Assembly (NCBI GenBank): GCA_032358165.1
Contig: JAALGY010000031.1
Coordinates: 248,001-312,000 of the forward strand
Source: Diplosphaera chodatii
Taxonomy: Eukaryota; Chlorophyta; Trebouxiophyceae; Prasiolales; Stichococcaceae
DNA: 64,000 nt
Direction of reading: 5' to 3'
In this document: positions 11,674 through 24,727 of the stretch, one piece after another
Numbering within the stretch: position 1 is the first letter of the stretch
Layout: each line of letters opens with the position of its first letter
Program-made: the position numbers and the translations under genes
Notes under the pieces: generated by a model
What the model saw: the letters and a program-made list of their open reading frames with translations, nothing else
What the model was told of the DNA's origin: nothing
Database searches by the model: none

Positions 11674-14600
11674 TCAGCACATCCGCACATTAATGTACAC
11701 TGCGGCGCTGCCCACTGGCGCTGTGTACTTCGGCCGCACGCACTTTTCAGCGCCCTGCGCTGGCAAGGACATCGTTCAGTGCATGTCGGCATGGAGCGGA
11801 TACAGTGTAGCAGCTACCTATGCAGCGGTGCCTGGTGTGCTGGCGCTTGTTTGCGCTGCGGCCCTCAGCGGCAACAATCTACCATTTGAGCGAGCAGCGT
11901 CCTCCGACATGCGCACCTGGTAGGTCCAAAGCGCCGGCAGCCGGATGCGGCGTGCATACCAGTTGCCATACTCCAGGGTGGGCGCCGAGCCGTCCGTCAC
12001 CAGGAAGCTGGCCTGGTACACGCGGTCTGTGTTGGTGTAGGCGGTCCTGAGCAGCGCAGAAGCCGATGTCTTTCGGCACGAGCTCTGCAAGTCCGCGCAG
12101 ACCACCCTCGCTGGCACCGTATCACAGGGTCAACCCATGCGACTCGAAACAAGGTGCAGATGCCTGCAGGGCTGGCGTGCCAGTGATGCCACGACATCTG
12201 CAGGCTGTGTGTGGAGGGTGAGGAGGAGGGTCTGGGCTGCTGACAGCAGCGCCGCACCTGCGCTCCGCCAACACGCACAGGTTGTACTTGCTGCCGTCCT
12301 GGTACATCACGCAGTCGCCCGCCTGCGACTTGGGGTCGCTGTCCTCGCACGCAAAGAAGTCCAGGTGCTTCTGGATGGGGACCGACCCCCCGCAGTTGTC
12401 GTACAGCGGAATGACCTGTGGCAGGATCTGCACCTTCAGCTCGGCAGTCTGCCGGGCTCAAACCGTTCACAAGCACGCGTCCTGAGGCAGGTGATGTCGA
12501 AGTCACACGGCACTGCTTTGCCGTGCCGGTCACTCCCCGTGTTGTGCTTAGAGGATGGCCGTGGCGGACCAGCAAACAACACCCCTCGGATCACCTGGTC
12601 GTTGGTGTTTGACAGCACGTCCAGCCAGCAGTGGTACTTCAGGTTGGCCGGATAGATGCACAAAGGGGCAATGTCCTCCACCGCGCCGCTGCCAGGCCTG
12701 GTAGCATTTGCCAGGTTGTAGGCGGACTTCCAAGCGGGCGGCGTCACGTCGTTGATCATGACCTGTCACAGATGCAGTGTGATGTGTGAGACGGTTCGGA
12801 GTGCATGTTGTGGGTGCACGCACCGCACCGGGAAGACACAACTCCTGGCGACAGCCCTTGGACGGCCCGTGGTGGAAGCATCTAAGGTTCCAAAGCGCTT
12901 CTCGCACCTTGGCGCTGCACTCATTGTCGCCGCCGTGGGCGTCACTGACCGTCAGCGTGGCTGTGGTGTACAGCTTTGCCGCTGACTCCTGCATCGGGCA
13001 GAAAGATGTTCGGGGCTGTGCCAACCTGAATGCAGCTGGATGCTGTGCCTCTGGTATTGGGCACGGATGTCGGAAGCACAGCAGCTTGCCATTCGCCAGG
13101 TACATCTGGTGGTGCAGCCTGCATGTGTCCACAGGGCTGCAAGGGCGGAGTGCCCTCACCAGGGTGTATACAATGGGATCATAGAAGTCGGACGTCGGCT
13201 CTACGGGCACCAGGGAGTCGCCCTCCGCCGTGTCTGGGTCGAAGGACCCGGCGTCGACTGCGGTGGCGTCGGTGAGCAGGGCGCCGCAGATGCGCCCGTT
13301 GCTGTTTTTTCCAAAGGTGGTGTCTGACTGCACCGCGCGTGAGAGCAGACTTCTCAGGGACGACATGCCTCTGTCTTGCTGCTGCAGACTGCATACCCAT
13401 TTGCCGGCAGGGCGATGCAGGACTGAAGCTGATACACGTGAGGACAGCTCGAGGCACAAATGGAAGAAGCCAGGCACCTGATCTGCGGGGGCATCTGCCG
13501 TCACGTTGCGGTCTTGGCACAGCGCCGAAGGGTAGTTGTTCCGGGGTATGAGCTGCGGTTGCGGGTAGAGTACGAGAGTCAGCTCCTGCAACAGGCTTCA
13601 GTCCTGTCTTCCACTTGAGAGACGCCCGCCTGGCATGCAGCATGGGCACCTCGAAGCCCGTGAAGGCTGGCGACTCCCCCATGCCCTGCGGCCCCAGCAG
13701 CGGCGCCTGCTTCAACGCCCTCAGCACCTCGGCAGTGACCTGCGGGATACCAGACGCAAAGCCTGAGCCGTCTGCGCCACGTGCCCGCTGGGATCCACGC
13801 CTGTCCGCGCCACGTGCCCGCTCGGATGTGCGCCTGGAGTCTGAGCACGGGTTGTTGGTGCAGCAGAGCAGATGCACCAGTCTGCAGGCGCACACCTGCA
13901 GGAAGCGCCCCGCGGGCAGTGACAACGTGGTGTACTCCTCGCCGGTGGCGACCGCCTGCGGGTCGGACCAGGCGCCCAGCGACTCGGCGGTCGCCGCGGC
14001 CACGCGCACCACAGAAGGGCCGCCCGTCTGCACCGCCGTGTCGGCCCACCAGCGGGCGCTGGCCCCGTCCCACTTGTCGTACCCTGCATCGGCACTGCCG
14101 GCAGCTGTCAGGCAGCAGCTGCTGCTGCGGTCGCAGGCACACGTCAGTGACACGGCTGATGACCATGGATGCATCCGTTGTGTCCGCCGAGAGGCCCGCC
14201 AGATCCTGCTTTGTGGCTTGGAGGCCTCCAGCACATGGAACCCCATCCCACCGTCTGACTTCTGAGCAAGTGCAGAGCAATACAGGAGTGGGGTGGACGG
14301 CGCTTGCCTGGATAGTTGGTGTCATGAACCCAGGTCCAGGTGCCCCGCACCGGCGGCTGCGCAGTGTAGCGCCCCGTGTTGTCACCCATCGCCCCCAGGA
14401 TCGGCTTGGGCACATCAGCAAACAGTGTTGCCGTGTGTGACGGGCCCGGCGGTATGACCCACAGCCTGGTGGCGCTGGCACTGGATGCGCTGACGTCCAC
14501 CATGCTCGACACCCACACGTGATCCGTGGAATCCACCTGCAGCACACGAGCACAGCAAACTGGGCGTTGCCCGATCACGGCTGCGCAGGTACTCCTTGCC

Positions 14601-17600
14601 GTCATGTGCTCACAAGTGTGCTGCTGGGGCAGGCACCGGAGACGCCATAAAGGCTCCAATGTCAGCCTGCACGTGCCACTGGATCACCACCGCTCGGTCC
14701 TACAAGCTGAGTGGAAACCAGTCATGCCAGAGCATATGGCGCACGCTGATGCTGGCTGGAAAGGTGCCGACGTCGATTGCGCCGTCGCCGATAAGGTTGC
14801 CGGCCCCGTCGAAGTGCAGCACGCGGCCGCTCGGGCACTCGTTGGCGACGTACACATCGCCGGACCAGCGCCCGACCACCACGCCGGTGTTGTAGTTGCC
14901 CTCCTCGCAGCAGTTGTCGTCCGCACACTGCCCCTGCATTGCACAGCGCATGCTGTTGCGCGGCGGCAGGATCGCCAATCACCTCGGCGCCAGCCGTCGT
15001 GCTGGACATGAGCGCAGCGTGCCAGGTATTGTGAGGCACCTCCCATGTCTACCAGTGTGCCACCTGCCCGCATCTGGCTCGATTGCAGGCGTTTCGTTCA
15101 GCGGCAATAGGCTGGCAGTACCTTGATAAGCGGCTTTGTTTGTGGCTGCAGGGCCATGGAAAGGTGTCGCAGCATCCAACTGGGTTGGGAGCAGCAGGCG
15201 CAGACCTGAAGGGCAGTCAGGTGGATGGCCGCCGCGCCCGGCGTCAGCAGGACCGTCTCCCCAACCGAGTCTGGCTCGAAGCTGGCGCCAATGAGCTCGG
15301 GGTCGACGCTCATGAGGGACATGCCGGCGGCCCCCGCCACCCACAGGTTGAAGTTCCCGTCGAATGCCAGCGCCTGTGCTGGGCACCACGGGAGCGGATT
15401 GAGAGTGCAATGGTGGCCACTGCATGGGATCACCTCGCCAGCCCTGGAAGGAGACGTCAATCACACTGGCCAGGTGGCTGCATGGTTCAGTACTTGCGCA
15501 GAGTGGAAAGCTGCGACGGCAGAAGGAGTGCATGTCACGCACATTCGTTTCGTGGTCGAGGTAAAAGTACTGCACGCCGCGCTCGGGCTGCTGCGTGTCC
15601 ATGCGCAGCAGGATGTACTTGCGCTGGGGGCCCTTCCTGTAGCTGCCGCCGCCCAGCCACAGGTAGCCCCAGGCGTCGACCACTGCACGCCGCAACATCG
15701 CTGCTTCAGGAAGCACAGTGAAGAAGCATGACATGCCATCATGGGAGCATTGCAAAGGGCCACGTCGGAGCCACAGTGCTGACACGCATGATGCATGGTG
15801 TCGGCCAGTATGCACTTTAGGATGTGAAAAGAGGTAGGCGCTTTGTGCCGATGCTGAGCAAGGGCAAAACACATTGACGGGATTGAACTGAGCCCAAGAA
15901 CAGGAGCTCACATACGCTGGAGCCGCCAGGCGCTCCAGGGCCATCGCTCTGGGTGCTGTTGATGTCGCCTTTGGCGTTGCGGGTGATGACCTGATTGGGG
16001 TCCATGTAGTGGTCCAGCAGCACCTCCTGCAGATGTCGGAGATAGCCACTGCAGTGTCCAGCAGGGTCTTGACAGACATTCAGTGGGAACTGTGCAGAGA
16101 TCACGTCAAGACACCCATCCCATGCAGATGTAATCTGCAATGGTGTGGTTGCCTGCAGCCGGGCGCGCGCAGAGTGGCGGGCCCCAGCGCTGCGCTGCAG
16201 GCATGTACCTGGCTGCCGTCGAGGCCGGCGCGGTAGATCTTGATGAAGCCGGCGAAGCGCGTGTCCTCGTTGACGCTGACCGTGTACACCCTGTCGAAGC
16301 CGTCGGCTGCGATGCAGGCGATGGACGCCATGTTGGCTGCGTAGTCCACCTGGCTGAGGTCCACCTGAACAAACACCATACCAATTAGAATCTATACTGA
16401 TTAGGATCCATGGCAGCCTGTTCTGGCGGCCAGTGGTGCCGTGCTGCTTTGGCAGCCAGCATTGGGGTCCAGTGGTGGCAAAAGCAGCCGGGGCACATGG
16501 GTAGCAATGGCTGCCTGCTGGCACGTCGGCCGCTCTGGCGCTCTCGCTACATCTGCAGGCCCCGACCCAGGCCTTGCTGCAGGTGGCGGGGCGCCATGCA
16601 GCACTCTTGAGTGTTTGTGTGCCATGCATGAGAGAGATTGGCGCTAATCCACAGGATGACGCACCCAGCCCTTGATGCAGGCGTCTAATGCATCGTCCAG
16701 CGACCCGATGAGCCCCTCTGTAGCATATATCCTGCCTTGCAGCGTGATCTGCAAGCAACATTGAATAAACCAGTAGCGCATGTGCTGCTCCGTTGCCAAA
16801 GCATGCTCATGCAGAACCTCCGCTCAGCCTACACTGCCTACACTGCACCCTGAAAGCACGGCAGCAGAGCATCAGCAGTGTGACCCTTCCTTCCTGTCAG
16901 GCCCGGTGCCGCGGCAGCCCTACTGAAGTGCCGTGCAAATGATACAAACTGCACTGTTCGCTCAGTGACTAGCAGACTGACCAGTCATCCAAACAGACTC
17001 TCTGCACGGCGATGGGCAGCCCACCCGCTGGACGCCGCGCTTTGTGGACGTCCAGCTGAGCGCCCCGAGCCCGGTGGAGGTGGTGCCGGGGGCCGTCGCG
17101 GTGCCGTTGGGGCCGCAGGTCGTGGCGTCCGCCTGGATGCGCGTCAGCGAGCCGACCAGGTGGACGTCGAACGTGAAGGCGTTGCCGACCTGCATGGGGC
17201 GAGCACAGCCCTTTCATTTGTACTCACTGCTGCTGTGGCATGTGATGGTCAGTGCATGGGATGGCACACCTAATGACACCCAACGACCGACGCGCAACAA
17301 GGTGTTGCATGGGGTGGCGCAGCTGCTGTGCGACACGCATGCGGGAGCCGGCTCACGTAGGCGTCTCCGTTGGACAGGACGGCGAAGGGCACCGGGTTGC
17401 CCATCATCGCCGATGGGCGGGAGGCGTAGGCGCCCACAACAGCCGCTGCGCCGCTCTTCGTGCTGTCGATCTTGTACACGGTCGCCCCGTTGGCGTCCGC
17501 CAGCCAGATGAAGCTGCAAGCGGCACATGTTACATTTGCTTGGCAGTTGTTTGAGGAGAGGGCGGAGCCGGCAACAGTGCTGTGGCCTCGGTGCAGGGAT

Positions 17601-18270
17601 GTTGCTCAGCACTACGGGAGCTGGCATCGGCTCGCTCGTCGAGTGATCCTCGTCACGTACACATCACAGCGGGGCATACAGGGGAGCAGCAACGGCACAG
17701 GACCCACTTGCTCATGACGCGGCCGGCATTGCGGCTGGGCAGTGACAGGCCAGTGCCACCGCTGTCCTCGTCGACGATGAGGTCCTTTGTCCTGCATTTG
17801 GGCGGATCACGAATGGAGAGAAACGTCATCAAGAGGTCGTCGTGAGTTTAGAATTCACCCTGGGGTTGGGCGCTGAGGCTCGCCCAATACTGGAGGCATT
17901 GCCGATGTGAGCGGCAACACCCAGGGCTCCTGCCCAGGCAAGGAGTTGCAACGCTGAGAGCACCGCCTGCCAGCGCTCCACAGTCTCACGTGAAGGTGTC
18001 GGCCCAGCCGGCGTCGTCGGTGTAGTTGGCCAGCAGCGCCTGCACGCCGTCCGGCCCTGTAGCATCGAACGTCCGCCCCACCAGAGCGCCGCTGCCATCG
18101 ACTGACTGCAGCAGGTTCAGGCCGGAGGACGTCGCGTTGGGCGCCAGCTCCGCGTCGCTGGCGTAGTTGGGCTTCGCCACCGTTTGCCCATGAGCGCCAG
18201 AGCATGCCGCCGCGAGCACCGCCGCCACGACCAGCCACGGCCGGCACCAGGCTGCCGCACCGCCGTGCAT
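11674..18270 (-). CDS. Long secreted protein with propeller-like repeats, function unknown
   Basis: The start ATG at 18268-18270 opens a signal peptide (basic WCRPW, then LVVAAVLAAACSGAHG). Exon 1 (17990-18270) ends in phase 2 and joins an exon at about 17795 (KDLIVDEDSGGTGLSLPS). Further minus-strand exons continue to a TGA at 11674-11676, preceded by a last exon reading GAEKCVRPKYTAPVG. Roughly twenty exons encode on the order of 1,100-1,300 aa. Blocks such as FIWLADANGATVYKID, DAWGYLWLGGGSYRKG, ALAFDGNFNLWVAGAAG and GRWSGDVYVANECPSG repeat a W/V-aromatic-Gly pattern seen in beta-propeller blades (NHL or two-component-regulator type). The second half is Cys-rich. It is probably an extracellular, cell-wall or vacuolar protein. 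No catalytic motif is recognised. The exon at about 14.5 kb is the source of the 53-bp copy at 5341-5393. Exact borders are not all resolved. Confidence 0.6.
14471..14523. repeat. 53-bp segment duplicated at 5341-5393
   Basis: This is the exonic source copy: the surrounding frame continues on both sides as protein ([25 protein letters not shown] overlaps it), whereas the other copy is intronic. The direction of duplication is therefore inferred as 14.5 kb to 5.3 kb. Confidence 0.85.
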
Positions 18271-19691
18271 GCCCGCCTGCGCAGCGTGTGCAGGCGGGTA
18301 TAAAGTCTCGGTGATCAGTCCAGTTCCGTGGGCAGCTAACTCTGCAATGAACCATCACACCTGCAACAGGTGGCACGTGCACCTGCCCACCAGATCACCA
18401 GGTGCAGCTCGTCGCGACGAATCTAGGCATTACATGCACGTCTCAAGTTGCTTGAAAAACTATACAGCAGGATCAGTGGTGTGATAGCAGTATCAGTGGC
18501 ACAGAGGTTGGAACTTCAAGGGGCCGTGCTTTTCTGAGTCGCCCTGACACTACGGAGTAACGACCATGCTCCGTCTGACTCTTGAGTCCAGCAGCCCCCT
18601 ACCTATCGCGCTGCCATGCGGTTTGGCAACGGGCGCCTGCCGAGAAGGAGTCTGCCACACCGGCGAGCCGACCAGATCACCACCTTCACTCTGATCGATA
18701 TTCAGGCCTGCTGTGCGTCCTCACTCCGCAGCTCAGACCCGCCTAACACCGCGCACTAGCATCCGTTCCTTCGTGATAGACGTTGCAAGCCGCGCTTTGT
18801 GTGCCGCGCTACAGGACGTATATCAGCATCTCGGCAGGTCTTTTGTCCCGGCAGCCTGTACGGTCCGTCTACGTCCGGCAGATTAAATGCTGACTTTGCG
18901 GAGTTCATGGCTGATGATGTTCACCCGCAAAACCGGTCACATCATATGGCACATCACCCAGGAAGTGTCTCTTGTGCGGCCCCATCACCACCTGCATGGC
19001 CTTCCCAGCAATAGCTGCTAAAGCGGCCCAGGTGCCGCAGGCAGCCAGTTTCAGGTGGTGCAGCGACGTGGCGTTTCGCGGCAACTGAATCATACGTAGG
19101 ACAGTGATGGGGATCCATAGAAGTTAGTTCATGAAGCTGGGTGAGGAGATGCTCACCTGGGGTGTACCCCAGGCTCTGTGCGGTGGCGCACGAGGCAGCC
19201 ATGCCGCCGCCGCAGCGCAGTAGGTCGGCAGCTCCCTCTACATCCCCGGCCCGCGTGCGCAGCCCCCCACTGGATTTCATTGGAAGGACTGCACTTGCTG
19301 GCAACCACGCAGAAGTCTCTGCCAAGGGCTGATCTGCTCAACACATGCTGCGGCATACCCGCTGAGCTTGCGGCAACAAATGAGTTGCAGCTGTTATAGA
19401 TGGTCTGCGTCACAAATTTCTTCAACGCACCGTAGAGGATGGTTGAAGGGGGCCTGCATAACTGCGGTTTTGAATGGCCGGATCTCTGGGCAAGAGGCAC
19501 ATCTTGAGGTGAATACAGTAATGGCAGCCTGATGGCAAGTGCTACCGAGACACGCTGCCTGCACGAAACGAGTTAACATTAAGCAAGCGCGCAATGTGGG
19601 TCTGCGGCGACTCGGGGGGCCGTGCAGATCACGGCAAACCCCGTGGTCTGCACGGCCCCCCTGTACTCTAAGGCATGGCAACCATGCCTCA
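18271..19691. other. Intergenic region between propeller-like and NAPRT-like genes
   Basis: Promoter side of the propeller-like gene (minus) and 3' flank of the NAPRT-like gene (minus). I see no supported exon. It contains the 21-bp-arm hairpin at 19614-19661. Short open frames here have poor codon usage and no splice-consistent neighbours. Confidence 0.5.
19614..19661. repeat. 21-bp-arm hairpin in the NAPRT-like 3' flank
   Basis: Arms 19614-19634 and 19641-19661 are reverse complements with a single mismatch, around a 6-nt loop (CAAACC). The arms are very GC-rich. The structure starts about 30 nt downstream of the minus-strand stop codon at 19692-19694, so it probably lies in the 3' UTR. 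It could be an RNA stability or processing element, or a remnant of a small mobile element. Confidence 0.75.
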
Positions 19692-22600
19692 TTAGCAGAA
19701 GGCACCCCCAATGACCTTCTGATACGCTAGTGACAGCTGCTCGGCGATACGTGTGCCATCCAGGCCCTGCTGCTGCTGCGTCATGGCCAGCATGCGGCGG
19801 CGCATGAAGTCCTGCTGCTCTGCCGCCAGCCGCGGATCAACCTGCACCCCCACTGACGCATAGCTCACTTCAGATCAGAATGCTTGTGCCTAGGCTCTTC
19901 AGATGCAGCGCCAACTTCGAGAGTGGCACACTCTTCCATGCTCTATAGAGGCCACCACCAGCCGCGTACACCAGTCTGTGCTGCTGCCATGCTGCAGTTC
20001 TGGCCGCGAAATGCCGCCAGAATCCCCACCTGGACCTTGTCCATCTTCCCGCCGTCGCCGATCTTGCCGGCACACGGCACCCGCATGTCAGCAGGATCTG
20101 CCGTCACCTTCGCCTGCACGGCCTACATGGTGCAGCACCACAGCTCATGAGCGACAGCACTGGTTGACATCGGCACAGCATCCTCAACAGGCAGTGTTTT
20201 CATCACGCCACTCAGCCAAAGCGGCTGCACCATCATTGGCCCGGGTATGGTGCATGCCAACGGGCTGCAGAAATTTGTTGTGTGCACCTTCATGACCACG
20301 CTGGTTAGGCCGATGGTCTGCTCGGTACCATCCGGCATGACAAAGGGCACGAAGCCATCCGCCAAGGTGCCGAAGGCAAAGAGATCCGGCCGTATCCGCT
20401 TTGGCAGCCTGCAGCAATGCTGTCACTCGCTGACCATGTGTGACACATAACAAATGCTGCAGCGAGATGCCGAGACATCAAAGGACAGGCCTGCTTCAAC
20501 TGCTCGGAATGCTTGTGCCTGAGCAAGCTCATCTACAGTATCAGGGGGAATGCAAGCCTGAGCTCGGTTGGGGCCTCACTTCGACATCCTGATGACGTGG
20601 TCCACGTCGTCGAGGTTGCTGTGCATGAGCTTCGGCTTCGGGAGCGCCCGCAGCCCTGCTGCTTCCCGCTGCCGGCACCGCTGCTCCCATGCCGCCGCCA
20701 CGTGCTCCGCCTCGGTCTCGTAGTCCCCCGAATCCATGCGCCACACCTGTGGACAGATGTGCGCACTGCAGTCGTCAGGGCTCAGGTGTGATCCACCGTC
20801 GTATCACATGGCCATGGGAGTGGGACTACGGATCCCAAAGCAGGCAGATGGGCTGTTGACGTCATGCGCAGCTGCTGTGCTGCCACTGCCACGCCAGTGC
20901 GTGTCACCTGGAAAACGTCGAAGATGGCGGCGCCTTCTGGCAGCTCCCCGCTGCAGTGCCGCCGCAGGTCCTCGGCTATGTCCTCCGGCAGCTGTGTGGC
21001 GCACGCGGCCGCCACGAACGCTGCCGTGCCGAACGTGTCTGCCAGCGCTGTTGCAGCGCTGAGGCTGCCAGCTGTGCGGATGAAGACCAAGTGCGCCACC
21101 AGCGCGGACACCTGCAGGGCACAGCAGCGCCGCTTGCACTGCTGGATGGGAAAAAGCTTATGAGCGCCCAGGATACACTCGGTCAATGTGCTGGGGCAGA
21201 CTGCTCCACAATAACAACAACAAAGGTGAGCAGAGCTGCTGGGCAGTCCCCACCTGCACTGGTGAGCTAGCGTCCCCGCCAGCGGCGTCATCGCACTCCG
21301 CCAGCAGCTGCGCAAAGATGCTCATCACCTCGTGTGCATGCGTGCCCACTAGACACCCTGCAAGCAGGCAACATCAGCCACATGAGGGCCTCATTGGGAG
21401 CAGAGCGCTCCTCTGACAAGGGAAAGCAGTGCCGATGTAGCAAGTTCCATCCAGACTATCCGGTTTCAGGCCAGCTCATGGCGGTGTGTTTCACAAATGA
21501 GCACTACACAAACGATCACGCCACAAAAGATGCTCAAGAATATCAGGATGCGAGGTCGGCACCAAGCATCTCCTGCCGGCGCTGCTCGGCAACGCCCTGG
21601 CGGCGCAGCACCCCATCCAGGATCTCCACGGCGTACACCGAGGATGTGCCCGCATAACCCGCCAGCGCGCGGGCGCAGTACGCATTCTGCAGCGCCAGGT
21701 AGAGCTTGTCCGTCGACCGCCGCCCCGCAAACACTGCCTCCTGCATCCGGCAGACGAAGCAGCACGCTTAGGAGGTGGGCGCCTCCTGCTGCCTGGCGCC
21801 TGCTCGCATGCTGACGAACAGCATCCTACTCTTCAGCTGGTGCTTGATGGTGGCTTGAGAAGAAGAAGGTCCGGCATAGCGACGTGAGACGCCCACCTTG
21901 CCGCTCTGCATGTGGTCGTTCAGCGATGCGACCGTCGCGCACAGCTTGCCCAGCGAGTTGGCGAGCCGTTCCGTGCGGTCGATCAGGTGGCCGCACTGCT
22001 TCTGTATACTCCGAACCTGCAGCATGTTCAGGAATGTTCGTTGCATCTGCTGCTGGTGCTGCTCATCTTGTGTGCATTACCGATAGGATGCACTGCCAGA
22101 TGAACAGGGGCTGATCATTTTAGCACGGGTACAATCGCTCTACACGCTGGTATGAACCCTGGGCTGCCGGGCCGCCTGGGGTTGCGCCCTCACCTGCGCG
22201 AGGATGCTGTAGTGCTGCGTGAGCTGCGTCAGCGTCGTCTCCACATTCGAAGCCGCCTCCGCCGTGCCTGCATTGGGTGCAGGGTCCTCTGATGTCATCT
22301 TGCACTTTCGTGCAGTGTGTTGGTTCATACCTCCCCGTAACTAACGGATCTGCTCAGGGAAGATGCTGTGCCACCATAGATGCTCACATGCAAAGCCGCA
22401 GAGCCCTCACAGTGCGGCTGAGCAGCTGCCAGTCACCTGATGAGAAGGCGATGGGCCCGCCGCCGATGTCCTGCCATGTGACCGGCGCCACGCCACAGCG
22501 CTCTGCCCGCCGCACCAGCTCCTGCAGGTGCGGCGTCCAGCTGGGTGGAAGACGCACGGATGACGGACTTTCAGGCTGTGCATGCAGATCTTAGAATCTG

Positions 22601-23391
22601 TCATGTTACCCCTTCAACAGCTGGGGCAGCCAACTTGCTCTACCACTTTTGACTGTAGTCGACAAAGAACTGGGGGACGGTGGGCAGCTTCACTGCCGGG
22701 GCAAGTGTACACGCTCAAACATCTCCCATGTGCTGCTCATCTGAGCTCACCTCTGCAGCCTCGAAGCCGTGGAAGTAGCGCCGGAGCACGTCTCGCGTGC
22801 TGGGTGTCATCGGGTGTATGCGGCTCATCGCGCCTGCGGCTGCCAGGAACGCCTCATACAGCTCTTTGTCTTCATCCCGCATCCGGCTGCATAGCCAGAC
22901 TGGCCCTTCTCATCAGCTGATGGTGCACATGCAACAATACATAGGTGCATCTTGCTGCAACATCGCATTGACAGAACGGTCCCTGCCAAGTCGTAGCAGC
23001 ATAGAGTTGAGATTTTCGGCTCGTCGTCACGGCTACACCTGAGCGGAAAGGGCGCCTTGCGGACGTTGAGCACAAACTCCACAGTTACTGCCTGCAGGTG
23101 CTTTGCGTACACCTGCGCCAGGGGTGAGCAGGCTTGGTTTATCTCGATGCATGACGAAGCAGCATTAGGCTGCACATCATGCATAGCTGCATGCAGGCAG
23201 CCAGTGCGGCGGCGAGCCTGCAGGAGCTGCCACCAGCCCCCAGCAATGCGCGCAACCTTTACCTGGTGCATCCGCGGCTTGTAGACGTCAGTCACAAGAG
23301 CATGATCGAAGGCTGACGCCGGCAGCGACGCTAGCTCCTGCGCTAGCTCGCCACCAAGGAATGAAGCTAGCTCATCTGCGGAGGAGCACAT
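19692..23391 (-). CDS. Nicotinate phosphoribosyltransferase-like protein
   Basis: Thirteen phase-consistent exons: 23391-23263, 23112-23039, 22886-22751, 22575-22437, 22288-22194, 22016-21897, 21740-21563, 21348-21254, 21111-20908, 20746-20580, 20408-20288, 20113-20030, 19841-19692; 563 aa. Family marks are an N-terminal TDVYKPRMHQ (compare TDxYKxxMxQ), GTSSVYAVEIL, then GTHAHE at 292-297, RMDSGD at 393-398 and KLMHSNLDDVDHV. These match the substrate-binding GTxAHE, DSGD and S(N/D)LD motifs of NAPRT/PncB enzymes, which make nicotinate mononucleotide in NAD salvage. The C-terminal part departs from both plant and bacterial versions and ends in a helical MRRRMLAMTQQQQ tail. No transit peptide is obvious, so a cytosolic site is likely. 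The assignment rests on motifs only. Confidence 0.65.
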
Positions 23392-24727
23392 GATGGCCGT
23401 TCTTCGCTCCCATATGTTATTATTCGCCGGCTCAGCACGCGCGCATCTCAAGCTTGCTGGAGAGCAGGTAGCGTTGTTGCTGGCGACTGGCTGTCCTAGA
23501 GACACCTTCGGGTGGCCCGCAGCATGTGGCGCGGGTGCAAGGTACCAGTGCTCAATGCGTTTTTGCATGCTGCAACGCAACGGCAGTGCACAAGCTGAGG
23601 CATTCATGCCGTTTCAGATGCCATGCGATCACCTCTGGCCGCCTGCGGGGCTCCTGCACGCTCTGCATACAGCGCAGCACGCTGCCGCAGGCGCGCAATA
23701 TCGATCGTCTCTGACTCCATTGGCGTCAGATTCCTATCATGTGCTACGGCTACATGTGTGAAGCTCTCAAATGATGTATGCAAAGGTCTCGCACGCTGCA
23801 ATCGCTACACTTTTGGCTAGTAACATTTGGGATGGGCTGGCATGAGAGGGCGGATGATTCGCGATCGCTGCATTGACGCAACGGACAACTCAAGTTAGCG
23901 ATTACGAATGCCAATGCATCACCTTGCAGATGAAACTTGGGGCTGGTATGATGATATATTGAGGCTGCACATATGATCGAGGTTGTTTGCATGGTTGGCA
24001 GCCGCGCAGAAGCCAGATCAGCCCTCGCTCGATCGCCAACATGCACTCTAGCAGAAGTATCACCCAGATGCACCCGGTAACAGATGACCAAGGAGCGGGA
24101 GACTCATGACTGATGTGTGACAATCAGCATACAGTAGGAGGTATGACTTCGCAGTGTTACAGTGCACAAGACTGGTGTCCAACTAGTGCGCAGGAGCGTC
24201 TGTCAGATTGCCATCTATGGACGTGACCACTATCGCCGGCAACCTGCTGCCGTTGGGATTAACTGCTGTCCCATCCTCATATAGCCGCTTGCACCCAAGC
24301 ATGCAGCATGTCACAAGGATGCAGGTTATCATGCCTTGCAGCTTGCTTGGTATTTTTAAAAATCAACGTTCCATGTCATGCAAGGTATGGCGGCGAAGTT
24401 CGCAACCTGGACATGCATTGACCACACATCCGCGGATGGACCTCAGCAAGAGCAGCTTGCGTGCAACTTTGCTCGCCATCCGACACCGTGCTTCATGGGC
24501 TGCCATGTGGCAGACAGTCCAAGAAGCTCCTAGCTAGGGTCTAAGAATTATGTGCCCGACCGACACGGCTGCAAAGTCACTTCCGCACTTGCAACAGCAT
24601 CTTGCAGAATCGGGCGTCACCACAGGGCAGCGGTGAGCCAACGGCCACACAGCACGTGGAGCCAGCACCAGCGACGAGCAGAAAGCCGCCACATTTACCG
24701 CCGCTTCACTTTCCATCCAAGTTCACC
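23392..24727. other. Divergent upstream region, NAPRT-like / Pro-rich secreted gene
   Basis: Head-to-head region between a minus-strand and a plus-strand start codon. It is less GC-rich than the coding blocks and includes an A/T palindrome (TATTTTTAAAAATCA at about 24350-24364). No exon is supported. It presumably holds both promoters and any upstream untranslated exons. Confidence 0.45.

Noticed and set aside
11693..11923. Plus-strand open frame of 76 codons with plausible codon usage
   Set aside because: It is antisense to the last exons of the propeller-like gene, which have matching splice sites and phase; the plus frame has neither.
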